Shown here one piece after another: positions 17,727-26,534 of a stretch of DNA of 64,000 nt (the stretch's first letter is position 1; each line of letters starts with the position of its first letter). Below the pieces are notes generated by a model, which worked only from the letters and a program-made list of their open reading frames with translations, made no database searches and had not been told where the DNA came from. Made by a program: the position numbers and the translations under genes. The stretch comes from CAZJYI01 sp964550025 (GTDB taxonomy: Bacteria; Verrucomicrobiota; Kiritimatiellia; UBA8416; CAYOBW01): positions 23,588 to 87,587 of the forward strand of contig CAZJYI010000031.1 of the NCBI GenBank assembly GCA_964550025.1, in the 5' to 3' direction.

Positions 17727-17795
17727 GAGCGGGGCGGACCTCGGCTGCATCCGAGTCCAAGCGGCTCCCGGGCCGTCTTGTCCCTTGACACGCGC

Positions 17796-18977
17796 ATGAG
17801 CAGACCGGTTTGGATCACGGGGCTGGGCGCTATCTCCGCACTCGGCGACGGCGTACCCGCCACGCTGGGCGCGCTCGCCGCCGGGGAAAGACATTGCGGC
17901 CCCGTGAGCCTGTTCGAAAGCGACCTCGCCTGCCCCGTCTTCGAGGTCCGCGGCATACCGCCGGACGACTCGCCGGAAGCTCCCATGCGCACGGTTCAGC
18001 TCGCGCTGCGCGCGGTGGACGAAGCCCTGTCGGACGCGGGACTGACCACCCCCCTCTCCGGCCTGCGCGTCGGCGTCTGTATGGGCACGACTGTCGCCTG
18101 CCAGCTCAACGACATCGACTTCTACGCCCGCTTTCGCGCGACCGGCGAGGCCCCGATGCATTCGGTCGAACGTTATCTCAAGGCCAACCTGGCGGATGCG
18201 GTGGCCGAGGCAATCGGCTCAAGCGGCCCCGGGCTGACCGTGGCCAACGCCTGCTCTTCCGGCACGGACGCCATCGGCACGGCCGTGTCGTGGCTGCGAA
18301 GCGGCTTGTGCGACATCGCGGTGGCCGGGGGCGCCGACGAGCTCAACCGCGTGCCGCTGTGCGGGTTCAACGCCCTGGGAGTGGCCAGTCCGGAACCGTG
18401 CAAGCCCTACGATGCAACCCGGCGAGGCCTGAACCTCGGCGAGGGCGCCGGCGTCCTGGTACTGGAAACGGAAGAGAGCGCGCGGGCGCGGGGCGTTGCC
18501 GGCACGTTGCGGCTCGCGGGCTACGGCTCTTACGCGGATGCCTACCACCTGACGGCGCCCAGCCCTGACGGGGCCAGCCTCGAGGCCGCCATTCGCGAGG
18601 CCGTCCGCCAGGCCGGCATCACGCTGAATCGCGTTGCTTTCGTCAACACGCACGGGACGGCGACGCGCGACAACGACAAGGTGGAGGGCAGCGTACTGGC
18701 ACGTCTCTTCGGCCCCTCGCTCCCGTTTGTGTCCACCAAGGGCTACACGGGGCATACCCTCGGAGCGGCTGGAGGACTCGAGGCCGTCTTCACCGCACTT
18801 GCCCTGCGGGAGGGATGGGCGCCGGCCAGCGCCGGGTTCGAGCAAGTTGACGAAGAGATCGCCATGGCGCCCCTGACGGCGAGGACCGACTTACAGGGAT
18901 CGTATGCCCTTTCCACCTCGTTGGCCTTCGGCGGCAACAACTCGGCCGTCATCATTGAAGCGCGGAGGGGGGAATGA
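17796..18977 (+). CDS. Beta-ketoacyl-ACP synthase (FabF-like, catalytically complete)
   Basis: The 393-residue thiolase-fold enzyme has the complete Cys-His-His set: C153 in NACSSGTDA, H286 in VNTHGTATRDNDKVEG and H320 in GYTGHTLGAAGGLEA. It should carry out decarboxylative Claisen condensation of malonyl-ACP with an acyl-ACP or starter. The ATG at 17796 begins directly at the fold (MSRPVWITGLGAIS); a TTG at 17778 is possible, and neither has a good ribosome binding site. Its stop overlaps the next start (ATGA), indicating tight coupling with the second, degenerate ketosynthase, as in ketosynthase/chain-length-factor pairs. Confidence 0.92.
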   Translation: MSRPVWITGLGAISALGDGVPATLGALAAGERHCGPVSLFESDLACPVFEVRGIPPDDSPEAPMRTVQLALRAVDEALSDAGLTTPLSGLRVGVCMGTTVACQLNDIDFYARFRATGEAPMHSVERYLKANLADAVAEAIGSSGPGLTVANACSSGTDAIGTAVSWLRSGLCDIAVAGGADELNRVPLCGFNALGVASPEPCKPYDATRRGLNLGEGAGVLVLETEESARARGVAGTLRLAGYGSYADAYHLTAPSPDGASLEAAIREAVRQAGITLNRVAFVNTHGTATRDNDKVEGSVLARLFGPSLPFVSTKGYTGHTLGAAGGLEAVFTALALREGWAPASAGFEQVDEEIAMAPLTARTDLQGSYALSTSLAFGGNNSAVIIEARRGE

Positions 18978-20047
18978 CACCGGCGAGCATTCTAGGTATA
19001 GGCATCGTGTTCTCGCGTGGCCGCGGAAGGAACGCGCTGGAATGCGCCCTTTCAGGAGGCTGGGTTCCGCCTTCCGCGCCCGCCGACGGCGCCCCCGGCT
19101 GGGCGTTCCCCGCGTACCGTATCAGCTCGGAGACGCTCTCGGACAAGGCGGTGTTGCGCCCCATGCGACGCGCGGACCGTTTCAGCAAACTGGCTGCGCT
19201 GGCCGCGTGGGACGCGGCCCGGGAGGCCGGGATTTCGCCCGCGGGCGAACGCCATACCGGCATCGTGCTCTCCTCGGCGTTCGGCCCGCACGTCACCACC
19301 TTCAAGTTCCTGGACGACATCATCCAGTACGGCTGCAGAGGGGTCTCCCCCACGATCTTCTCGCACTCGGTCCACAACGCCGCCGCCTCCTACATCGCAA
19401 AGCTCCTCGATTGCCGCGGTCCTACTCAGACCGTAACCCGTTTTGGATTCAGTTTTCACGAGGCGTTGCGGCTGGCCGGAGCGTGGCTGGAGGAAGGCCG
19501 TTGCGATCACGTGCTTCTCGGCGCCGTTGACGAGTGCGGAACGGCCATGGAGTATTGCTGCAGCCAGATGCTGCAACCGGCGCCCGACGGCAGAATCAAG
19601 CCGTTTGACCTGGCAGACGCGCCGGTTGCCGTTCCCGGAGAGGCGGGCGTCTTCTTCGTACTGGGCCGGCCCCATGCCTCGTCGGACGCGTGGGCACGCA
19701 TTGCCGTACGGGATGAACCACTGCCCGGCACGGCAAAGGCCGACCTGCTGGTTCTCGACGCCGACGGTATGTCCGGCAGCGAAAGCGGTCTGCGCGCCCT
19801 GGTTGACGAATCAACGCCCGTGGCAGCCTATGCGCCGCTTTTCGGGAGCATCATGACGGGGAGTGCGCTCAGCGCCGCCGTTGCGGCCTTATCACTTCAA
19901 CGAGGACGCGCTTTCGGATCCCCGGTGCTCGACAACCCGCACGGCCTGAACCTGTGCGCACAGGACACTCCCGTTTCGCGCATCGTGTGCGCAAAACGGG
20001 ATTGCAAGGACCGGGTCGCAATGCTTGAATTGGCGGCGAACTCTTGA
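18974..20047 (+). CDS. Degenerate ketosynthase (chain-length-factor-like partner)
   Basis: The 357-residue protein has the ketosynthase fold (ADRFSKLAALAAWDAAREAG; FSHSVHNAAASYIAKLL; GPTQTV). The nucleophile region reads TVTRFGFSFHEALRLAG, so the catalytic Cys is replaced by Gly158. Neither the NTHGT nor the GH(T/S)xGAAG histidine motif is present; the last region reads LFGSIMTGSALSAAVAAL. The SHSVHNAA segment recalls the ketoacyl-synt_2 proteins of aryl polyene clusters. It overlaps the active ketosynthase gene by 4 bases, so a heterodimer is likely, with this subunit shaping chain length or the starter pocket. Confidence 0.82.
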   Translation: MTPASILGIGIVFSRGRGRNALECALSGGWVPPSAPADGAPGWAFPAYRISSETLSDKAVLRPMRRADRFSKLAALAAWDAAREAGISPAGERHTGIVLSSAFGPHVTTFKFLDDIIQYGCRGVSPTIFSHSVHNAAASYIAKLLDCRGPTQTVTRFGFSFHEALRLAGAWLEEGRCDHVLLGAVDECGTAMEYCCSQMLQPAPDGRIKPFDLADAPVAVPGEAGVFFVLGRPHASSDAWARIAVRDEPLPGTAKADLLVLDADGMSGSESGLRALVDESTPVAAYAPLFGSIMTGSALSAAVAALSLQRGRAFGSPVLDNPHGLNLCAQDTPVSRIVCAKRDCKDRVAMLELAANS

Positions 20048-20063
20048 CGCGGAGGAGGAACGG

Positions 20064-20639
20064 ATGAAGACAGCCTTTTGGAAACGCCTGGTTCCCGTCC
20101 TGTTACCGGCATGCCTGGCTGCGTCGACGCTCTGCGCCGCATTCGGCCCCACGGGGAAGCACTACTACACGCGTGTCAACATCTGGTACGAACGCCCTGA
20201 CCGCATCTACTCGACCAACTACCACAAGGGCTCGATTCTGCCCGTCGGCACCAAGGTCAAGATCCTCGACTTCAATGACAAAGCCATCACGTTCCTGGAC
20301 GAGGCCAAATCGCAGACTTACACGATCGAGTTCGTCAGCAGGCACAGCCGTCTGACGCCACAGGAGTACTTCGAACGTCACTTCTCGGAGAAGAGCGTGC
20401 TGGCAGAGGGCGGTTCCTTCAGCAAGTTCACAGACAAAGAAAAGGCCAACATCAAGGCGGGAACCGTCGTGCCCGGCATGTCCGCTCCCGCGGTCGTCAT
20501 GGCATACGGCTACCCTCCCAGCCACCGCACGCCGGATCTGGGGGCCGACATCTGGCGCTACTGGAGCAACCGCATCATGTCGTTCAAGATTGTCTTCAAC
20601 GAAGGCAAGGTCGTTGACGCAGGCCGTGCGGCTCCCTGA
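20064..20639 (+). CDS. Exported protein with BamE/SmpA-like C-terminal motif
   Basis: The 191-residue protein starts at the ATG preceded by GGAGGAGGAA. The signal peptide is KTAFWKRLVPVLLPACLAASTLCA, cleaved near AFGPT. An N-terminal SH3-like half (HYYTRVNIWYERPDRIYSTN, VGTKVKILDFND) is followed by GTVVPGMSAPAVVMAYGYPP and IWRYWSNRIMSFKIVFNEGKV, the pattern of small SmpA/BamE lipoproteins, though no lipobox Cys is evident. It lies between the ketosynthase pair and the second ACP with a 16-base spacer, so it probably belongs to the same operon and may handle the product at the envelope. Confidence 0.75.
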   Translation: MKTAFWKRLVPVLLPACLAASTLCAAFGPTGKHYYTRVNIWYERPDRIYSTNYHKGSILPVGTKVKILDFNDKAITFLDEAKSQTYTIEFVSRHSRLTPQEYFERHFSEKSVLAEGGSFSKFTDKEKANIKAGTVVPGMSAPAVVMAYGYPPSHRTPDLGADIWRYWSNRIMSFKIVFNEGKVVDAGRAAP

Positions 20640-20705
20640 GCACGAGACCGGAATGACGGATTGTAGTACAAAGTGGCCCCATTTGGTAGCGACACAGGAG
20701 ACGCG

Positions 20706-21008
20706 ATGGACGAGATACCACTGAACGAGATCGAAGACCTCTTGATCCAGGAAGTAGCCACCGTAACGGGCAGCGCCCCGGAGGATGTTCGCGCCGATGC
20801 GCCGCTGCACACGCTTGGACTGGACTCTATGGGACTCGTCGAGATCCTCGTATTCATCGAAAAGCGCTTCTCCCTCCGGCTCATGCAAACGGGCCTCTCA
20901 CAGGAACATCTGGAAACGCTGACAGCGCTGGCGGCGAGCGTGGCGCGGGAACTACGGAAGCAGGCATGCGACTCGATATCCCCTACAGCAAGCACAAACG
21001 CTACCTGA
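20706..21008 (+). CDS. Acyl carrier protein 2
   Basis: The 100-residue protein has the motif LGLDSMGLVEILVFIE, whose Ser is the phosphopantetheine site. GGAGA lies 5 bases before the ATG. It differs clearly from ACP1 (DSM rather than DSL, different helix II), so the two carriers may serve different steps, for example chain building versus transfer. Its 3' end overlaps the next gene by 43 bases. Confidence 0.88.
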   Translation: MDEIPLNEIEDLLIQEVATVTGSAPEDVRADAPLHTLGLDSMGLVEILVFIEKRFSLRLMQTGLSQEHLETLTALAASVARELRKQACDSISPTASTNAT

Positions 21009-22354
21009 CGGGCAACGACTGGGCCGTCGCCGCCTTTCACCATACCACGCGCCGCGCGACGGGTGTCGGCAACCTCTCCCAGCTCGTCCTGGACATTGCC
21101 GGACACCTGGATGACCGGCTGGTCAGGGGCCACCTCCAGGGCGTCGTCGAGAAGTACCCCCCTCTCCACGGCCGCATCCGCCGCGACCTGACCCTCTGCC
21201 CCTATTGGCGCATGCCGCGCAACACCGGCGCCAATCCCCGCGTTGAGCTCAACGCCACGTTTCTGCCCGGCTTCCAGGAGTTCGGGGAAGTCGCCGTTAC
21301 GCAAGCCCTCGAGGACGCCGTCAACACGCCCCTGGGCGGGCCGCACGACCACGTCGCCTTCAGCGTGCTCAACCTGCCGGACAACACCTCCCGCTTCGTT
21401 ATGACGTTCGACCATCGCCTGTTCGATGCGCGCGGCGCGGAGATGTTCCTCCATCGCATCCAGGAGCACTACGCCCACCCGGACCTGAAGCCCAATCCGG
21501 TGCACATTGCTCCCACCTACCCGGCACACCTCGACAACTGGAAAGACAAGTTTCTCGCCGGCCAGACGGTCAACCGCTTCTTCCTCAAGCTCTCCGAGCT
21601 CGACATGGCCGTGATGCCGATGCCGGGCGTCAACCGCAATCGAAACTACCGTTTTCGGCTGCTGCAGTTCGACAAGCCCACGTCGCAGAAGATCCTGAAG
21701 GCGGCCTACAAGCAGGCCGGCTACCTGATGTTCACGCCCTACATCCTCGGCACGATTGCGCAGGCCATCTGCCGGCTTTTCCGCGTCAGCGGCGTCCCTC
21801 AAGACGACTTCCTCGTGCCCGTTTCCAGCGACGCGCGTCTTTCGTCAGGCACTGGCGACAACCACATGTTCTTCAATCACGTGGCCTTTCTCTTCTTCAC
21901 CATGTCGGCGAAGACCATCGCGAACCGCAAAGCCGTCATCGCGTCCCTCAAGGATCAGATGTACGAACAGGTGAAGGCGAACCTGCCCAGGAACATGAAC
22001 GAGGCCAGCATGCTCATGCGCATTCTGCACCCGGCCGTGTTGGGTACCGTCATGCACATGCCGCTGCACGGCAAGCGCGGTTCATTCGGATTTTCGCACG
22101 TCGGCGAGAGCGCGTACCAATCCGCCGAGTTCATGGGCCGCGAGGTACGCAACCTCTTTCACATGCCCCGCGTCACCGTGCCCCCCGCCATCGGGGCCTT
22201 TTCCAACCTGCACAACGGCAGGCTGAATCTCGCGTTCTCGTACATCGACGGCATGATCGAAGAGCACTACGCCGATGTACTCATGACCACCATTAAGCGT
22301 CGCCTCCAGGAAGACGCGGAGGGCGCCGAACATGCCGAAACCGGCTCCGTGTGA
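20966..22354 (+). CDS. HxxxD acyltransferase / condensation-like protein
   Basis: The 462-residue protein has the chloramphenicol-acetyltransferase/condensation superfamily motif HRLFDARG (H150, D154) after the beta strand RFVMTFD, and the N-terminal strand-helix order of that fold (HHTTRRATGVGNLSQLVL, LQGVVEKYPPLHGRIRRD). Such enzymes transfer acyl groups from a carrier or CoA to an amine or alcohol. The C-terminal half (SDARLSSGTGDNHMFFNHVAFLFF split around the latch) also fits. The large overlap with ACP2 suggests the two act together, so ACP2 is a plausible acyl donor. The acceptor is unknown. Confidence 0.8.
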   Translation: MRLDIPYSKHKRYLTGNDWAVAAFHHTTRRATGVGNLSQLVLDIAGHLDDRLVRGHLQGVVEKYPPLHGRIRRDLTLCPYWRMPRNTGANPRVELNATFLPGFQEFGEVAVTQALEDAVNTPLGGPHDHVAFSVLNLPDNTSRFVMTFDHRLFDARGAEMFLHRIQEHYAHPDLKPNPVHIAPTYPAHLDNWKDKFLAGQTVNRFFLKLSELDMAVMPMPGVNRNRNYRFRLLQFDKPTSQKILKAAYKQAGYLMFTPYILGTIAQAICRLFRVSGVPQDDFLVPVSSDARLSSGTGDNHMFFNHVAFLFFTMSAKTIANRKAVIASLKDQMYEQVKANLPRNMNEASMLMRILHPAVLGTVMHMPLHGKRGSFGFSHVGESAYQSAEFMGREVRNLFHMPRVTVPPAIGAFSNLHNGRLNLAFSYIDGMIEEHYADVLMTTIKRRLQEDAEGAEHAETGSV

Positions 22355-23513
22355 TGTACTGGTGGTCGGAGCCGGTGTCGCCGGCGTGCCGGCCGCCGTT
22401 GCCGCGGCCCGCGCGGGGGCGCGCACCGTGCTCGTTGAACGGCAGGAGCTGCCGGGCGGGCTGGGCATATCGGCCCTGCACCAGTCCATCTGCGGACTCT
22501 ATGCAAACAGCACCGAACTGCCCGGCGCCACGCTCAACGGTGGTATCCCGTCCGAAGTCGCCGATGCTCTCACTAAACGCACGCCGGCATCCCGCCCCAC
22601 CCGTATCGGACGCGTCGTAGTTCTCCCCTATCGCATCTCGGATTTCGGCAGCATCTATGCCGGACTTGTCGACGGAACGGACGGACTGGAGTTCCTGCCA
22701 CGCCACGAGGTAACCGCCATTCATACTGACGGCAACCGCGTATCCCGCGTGGGGCTCGCCGGTCCCACCGGTAACCCGGTTCTGACGCCCGGCACCGTGG
22801 TTGACTGCACGGGCTGCGGCGCCGTCGTCTCGCAGGTCGGGGCAAGCGTGACGCCACCCCACGAAGAACGCCAGTTCTACGGATACGTTGTCGAGCTCAG
22901 CGGCATCGGCGACCCCGGGCAGATTCCGGGGGTCAGTGTCCCCTACGCCCTGCGCGAGGGTATTGCCGAAGGTCGGTTGCCGTCGTACATGGCCTACACC
23001 GCCTTCACGCCCGGCGCAACAGCCGGGACCGGCGTCTGCAAATTCAGCCTGCCACCCGGGGTCGAGCACCCGGCGCAGCCGGGTCTCCCGCCGGTCGTTC
23101 TCAGCGCCATTGCCTATCTGCGGGACAGGCTGCCGGCATTCGGGAACGCCGAGGTAACGCGGTGCTCGGACGGCATCCTGGAACGCGATGGTCCTCGTCT
23201 CGACGGGCGTTATGCCCTGACCGACAACGACGTGCTGAAGGGACGCCGCTTCAAGGGGGCTTGTGTGCGCGCCGCGTGGCCCATCGAGTTCTGGCGGCAG
23301 GACGCCGGTCCCCGCTACGTCTACCTCCCCGAAGGAACGCCATTCTACGAGATCCCCACCACCTGCACGGTATCCGCGAAACTGACCAACCTGTTCGCCG
23401 CCGGACGCTGTCTCTCGGCCGAGCCGAGAGCGCTCGCCTCGGCACGCGTCATGGGCACCTGTATCGCCACCGGAGAGATGGCCGGACTTGAAGCCGCGCG
23501 GACAGCGTGCTAG
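22332..23513 (+). CDS. FAD-dependent oxidoreductase
   Basis: The 393-residue protein begins with a Rossmann dinucleotide-binding stretch (VLVVGAGVAGVPAAVAAARA, then TVLVERQELPGG). It ends with the FAD-contact region LFAAGRCLSAEPRALAS and ARVMGTCIATGEMAG, typical of the FAD_oxidored (PF12831-like) family. A conserved-looking Cys lies in the DCTGCGAV stretch of the middle domain. The substrate is unknown; in this cluster an acyl-chain desaturation or oxidation is plausible. The start overlaps the acyltransferase gene by 23 bases. Confidence 0.82.
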   Translation: MPKPAPCDVLVVGAGVAGVPAAVAAARAGARTVLVERQELPGGLGISALHQSICGLYANSTELPGATLNGGIPSEVADALTKRTPASRPTRIGRVVVLPYRISDFGSIYAGLVDGTDGLEFLPRHEVTAIHTDGNRVSRVGLAGPTGNPVLTPGTVVDCTGCGAVVSQVGASVTPPHEERQFYGYVVELSGIGDPGQIPGVSVPYALREGIAEGRLPSYMAYTAFTPGATAGTGVCKFSLPPGVEHPAQPGLPPVVLSAIAYLRDRLPAFGNAEVTRCSDGILERDGPRLDGRYALTDNDVLKGRRFKGACVRAAWPIEFWRQDAGPRYVYLPEGTPFYEIPTTCTVSAKLTNLFAAGRCLSAEPRALASARVMGTCIATGEMAGLEAARTAC

Positions 23514-23600
23514 GGTGTGCCTTCCCGGTGGAGTCCCCGGACGCGAAACTCGAAATCCGAACACCGCGAGACGATGCATGACCGTTGGAGATAGAGAGCC

Positions 23601-25049
23601 GTGCGAATACTGCTTGTAAGACCGTATCCCGAGTTGCGCGTTGCCAAGGTCCTGGAAAAGGGTTTCCTGCGCCTGGAACCTTTGAACCTTGAAATCGTTG
23701 CCGGCGCCGTACCGCCCGACGACGATGTGCGCATCCTGGACCTCTGCCTGTGCGAAGAGCCGATGTCAACCTTTGCCTCAGCCCTGACGGAGTACCGGCC
23801 GGACATCATCGGCCTCACCGGCTACAGTTCGCACGCAAGGCAGGTCAAGCGCCTGGCGCGCTTTGCGCGGGGGCGAGTTCCCCAGGCCCTGATCGTCGTC
23901 GGCGGAATCCATGCCACCATCGTTCCCCACGATTACGACATCCCGGAAATCGACGTTATTGTCCGCGGTGAAGGCGGCACGGCTTTCGGCGAACTCCTCA
24001 AGCGGGTCAAGGCGGGCGAAGCGCCCTTCTTCGACGACCGGGCACTCGACCCGAAGGCGGCGGATTTCGTAAAACGGTGCGCAGACGCGCCACCCGCGTA
24101 TCCGGCTTACGAGGCAATCCCCAGACCCCGGCGTGACCTCGTGAACCGCGCCGACTACTTCTCGGTCTGGACGTCCGCCACCCACTCACGCCTCAAGACC
24201 ATGTTTCCCCCCGTCGCCACCCTGCGCACGTCTGTCGGCTGTGCGTTCAACTGCTCTTTCTGCGTCGTCCCATACCTCATGGGCCGCAAGTACGTACAAC
24301 GCGAACCGGAGGACGTCGTCGACGAGATCGCCGCCATCGAGGAGGACCACATCTACTTCGTGGACGACGAGACATTCCTGAACCCCACCCGCGTGACGCG
24401 GATCGCCGAGCTCCTGCTCGAACGCGGTATCAAGAAGGAGTACTATAGCTGGGCGCGCAGCGACACGATCGTCAAGCACCCCGAGGTGTTCGAGATCTGG
24501 CGCAAGGCGGGGTTGGGCACCGTGTACGTCGGGCTCGAATCCATGAACGACGAGCACCTTGACGGCTACGGCAAGAAGACCGCCGCCGACATCAACCTCC
24601 GGGCCGTGCAGATCCTGCGTGATTGCGACATCACGCTGCACGGTTGCTTCATCGTGCGGCCGGACGCGTCCGTGGAGGACTTCCGCGCCCTGGAACGCGA
24701 GATCAAACGCTTTTCGCCCGCGGAAATCACCTTTACGGTGCTGGCCCCGTCACCGGGCACTGAGGCCTGGCACCGCCAGAAGGACGATTTCATCTGCGAT
24801 CCATACTACTACTATGACTGCATGCACAGCGTCCTCCCGACACGCCTGCCGCTGCCGCGCTTCTACGCACACTTTTCGCGGCTCTACAGCCTGGCGTTCC
24901 GCGCCAACCCGCTGCGCGCCAAACGCGTTCGGGTTCCCTTCAGGGACCTCTGGCGCGCCATCGTCATGGGGACGAAGTACATCCTGTCGCTCAGAGCGAT
25001 CTACAAGGACTATGAAGGCACCGAATATTGCCCTGAGCATCCGGCGTGA
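23601..25049 (+). CDS. B12-binding-domain radical SAM enzyme 1
   Basis: The 482-residue protein starts at GTG after GGAGATAGAG. The N-terminal 150 residues look like a Rossmann cobalamin-binding domain (DIIGLTGYSSHARQVK, ALIVVGGIHATIVPHDY, DVIVRGEGG). The radical SAM core has CAFNCSFC (C214, C218, C221) and the GxxxGLES-type motif TVYVGLESMNDEHLDGYGKK. This layout is that of BchE/HpnJ/HpnP-like enzymes that methylate or rearrange unactivated carbons. The C-terminal 80 residues are basic and aromatic. The next gene starts inside its last 13 codons. Confidence 0.9.
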   Translation: MRILLVRPYPELRVAKVLEKGFLRLEPLNLEIVAGAVPPDDDVRILDLCLCEEPMSTFASALTEYRPDIIGLTGYSSHARQVKRLARFARGRVPQALIVVGGIHATIVPHDYDIPEIDVIVRGEGGTAFGELLKRVKAGEAPFFDDRALDPKAADFVKRCADAPPAYPAYEAIPRPRRDLVNRADYFSVWTSATHSRLKTMFPPVATLRTSVGCAFNCSFCVVPYLMGRKYVQREPEDVVDEIAAIEEDHIYFVDDETFLNPTRVTRIAELLLERGIKKEYYSWARSDTIVKHPEVFEIWRKAGLGTVYVGLESMNDEHLDGYGKKTAADINLRAVQILRDCDITLHGCFIVRPDASVEDFRALEREIKRFSPAEITFTVLAPSPGTEAWHRQKDDFICDPYYYYDCMHSVLPTRLPLPRFYAHFSRLYSLAFRANPLRAKRVRVPFRDLWRAIVMGTKYILSLRAIYKDYEGTEYCPEHPA

Positions 25050-26490
25050 GGCCGCCCCGCACGCGGGCAAGACAGCCGTGGTCGAAGGCACACGCGCCCT
25101 GGCCTACGCCGAGCTCTTCGCCGCCTGCGACGACGCGGCCGGCACACTGCGCCGGCTCGGCGTCTCTCCCCGCCAGCGCGTCGGTCTGCTCTGCGACGAC
25201 GGAATCGAGTACGTGGCCCTCAGCCTGGCCATTCTGGAGATCGGCGCCGTGGTCGTGCCACTGTCACCGTCACTCACGAGCGACGAAACCACCGACATCG
25301 TCACGCGCATCGACGTCGAGTGGCTGCTCTTCGAGGAGGGGCTCCGCCCCGAGACAGGCGAGCGGTTACCCTTCGGCGACTGGTGCGGGCGCCGCCTTTC
25401 CATGGCTCGGCGCGAAGCGGGCGGACCGCCTCCGCCCGGGTACGAAGACCTGAACCCAGCGTTCATCCGTTTCTCGTCCGGCACAACGGGAACCAGCAAA
25501 GGCGTCATGCTCTCGCACGAGGCCATCCTCGAGCGAACCGACGCCGCGGATGCCGCCCTGCGGATCACCCACGAAGACGTCATCATGTGGGTCCTCTCCA
25601 TGAGCTACCATTTCGTGGTGACGATTCTGCTCTTTCTCCGGCGGGGCGCCGCGATCGTCGTTTGCCACAAGCCTTTTCCCGGCGCCCTGCTGGATGGCCT
25701 GGCGCTTCACCGCGGCACATTCATCTACGCGTCGCCGTTCCACTACCACCTCCTCGGCTCCTCCGAGGCCGTCGTGCCCGACACCCTCGCCGGCGTGCGC
25801 ATGGCCGTCTCGACCGCCATGAACCTGCCGCGCGAAACGGCAGACCTCTTCGCGGAGAGGTTCGGCTTCGAGCTGACCGGCGCCTACGGGATCATCGAAG
25901 TGGGGCTTCCTTTCGTCGACACGGCCGTTCGCCCGGCTTCGCGCGGCTCCGTAGGCGGAATCCTGCCTGCCTACGAAGTGCGCATCGCCGACGCGGACAG
26001 CGAGGGGCGCGGCAGGATCATGCTGCGAGGCAAAGGCATGTTCGATGCCTACTTCTCGCCCTGGCAGCTCCGGGCCGAGGCCCTGGAAGACGGATGGTTC
26101 GACACCGGAGACATCGGGTGGATCGATGCCGACGGCGTGCTCTTCATCGTGGGACGCGAGAAGAATGTGATCAATTTCACCGGAATGAAGGTCTTCCCGT
26201 ACGAAGTCGAAGAGGTTCTCAATCAACACTCGCAGGTCGTCGAGTCTCTCGTTTACCCGAGACCTCACGAGCTCTACGGCCAGCTCCCCGTAGCCAAGGT
26301 CGTACCCCGTTTCATTGAGAAAGCCGACGCGCTCCTGGCTCCGCTCCGACGGCACTGCTATCAGCACCTCGCGGCATACAAAGTACCCAAGGAGTTCGAG
26401 TTTGTTCCGGAGCTGCCGCGCACAGCCAGCCGGAAGCTGGTGAGGAACGGAGGGGAGAGTGGTCAGTTATCAGTGGTCAGTTATCAGTGA
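25012..26490 (+). CDS. AMP-dependent acyl ligase (ANL family)
   Basis: The 492-residue adenylate-forming enzyme has the P-loop-like motif FSSGTTGTSKGVMLSH, then GAYGIIEVG (A5-like), GWFDTGDIGWID (A7) and GREKNVINFTGMKVFPYEVE (A8), and a Lys near the C-terminus (YKVPKEFEFVPELPRTASRKL) for adenylation. It should activate a carboxylic acid and load CoA or one of the two ACPs. The ATG at 25012 is preceded by AAGGA and lies within the previous gene. The frame stays open upstream to 24559, but that part is shadow. The last dozen residues (GQLSVVSYQ) and the stop come from a tandem repeat. Confidence 0.9.
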   Translation: MKAPNIALSIRREAAPHAGKTAVVEGTRALAYAELFAACDDAAGTLRRLGVSPRQRVGLLCDDGIEYVALSLAILEIGAVVVPLSPSLTSDETTDIVTRIDVEWLLFEEGLRPETGERLPFGDWCGRRLSMARREAGGPPPPGYEDLNPAFIRFSSGTTGTSKGVMLSHEAILERTDAADAALRITHEDVIMWVLSMSYHFVVTILLFLRRGAAIVVCHKPFPGALLDGLALHRGTFIYASPFHYHLLGSSEAVVPDTLAGVRMAVSTAMNLPRETADLFAERFGFELTGAYGIIEVGLPFVDTAVRPASRGSVGGILPAYEVRIADADSEGRGRIMLRGKGMFDAYFSPWQLRAEALEDGWFDTGDIGWIDADGVLFIVGREKNVINFTGMKVFPYEVEEVLNQHSQVVESLVYPRPHELYGQLPVAKVVPRFIEKADALLAPLRRHCYQHLAAYKVPKEFEFVPELPRTASRKLVRNGGESGQLSVVSYQ

Positions 26491-26515
26491 TCAGTGATCA
26501 GTCCTTGGTGATCGG
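26461..26515 (+). repeat. Tandem (A)GTTATCAGTG(A/G)TC-type repeat
   Basis: Short units GTCAGTTATCAGTG and ATCAGTG recur four or five times in tandem. The first units encode the C-terminus of the ligase and supply its TGA. The later units fill the 44-base gap before the second radical SAM gene. Repeats of this wording are common simple intergenic repeats in other bacteria (recollection, not searched). Confidence 0.8.
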
Positions 26516-26534
26516 GCCCGCCTGAAAGGGAAAC

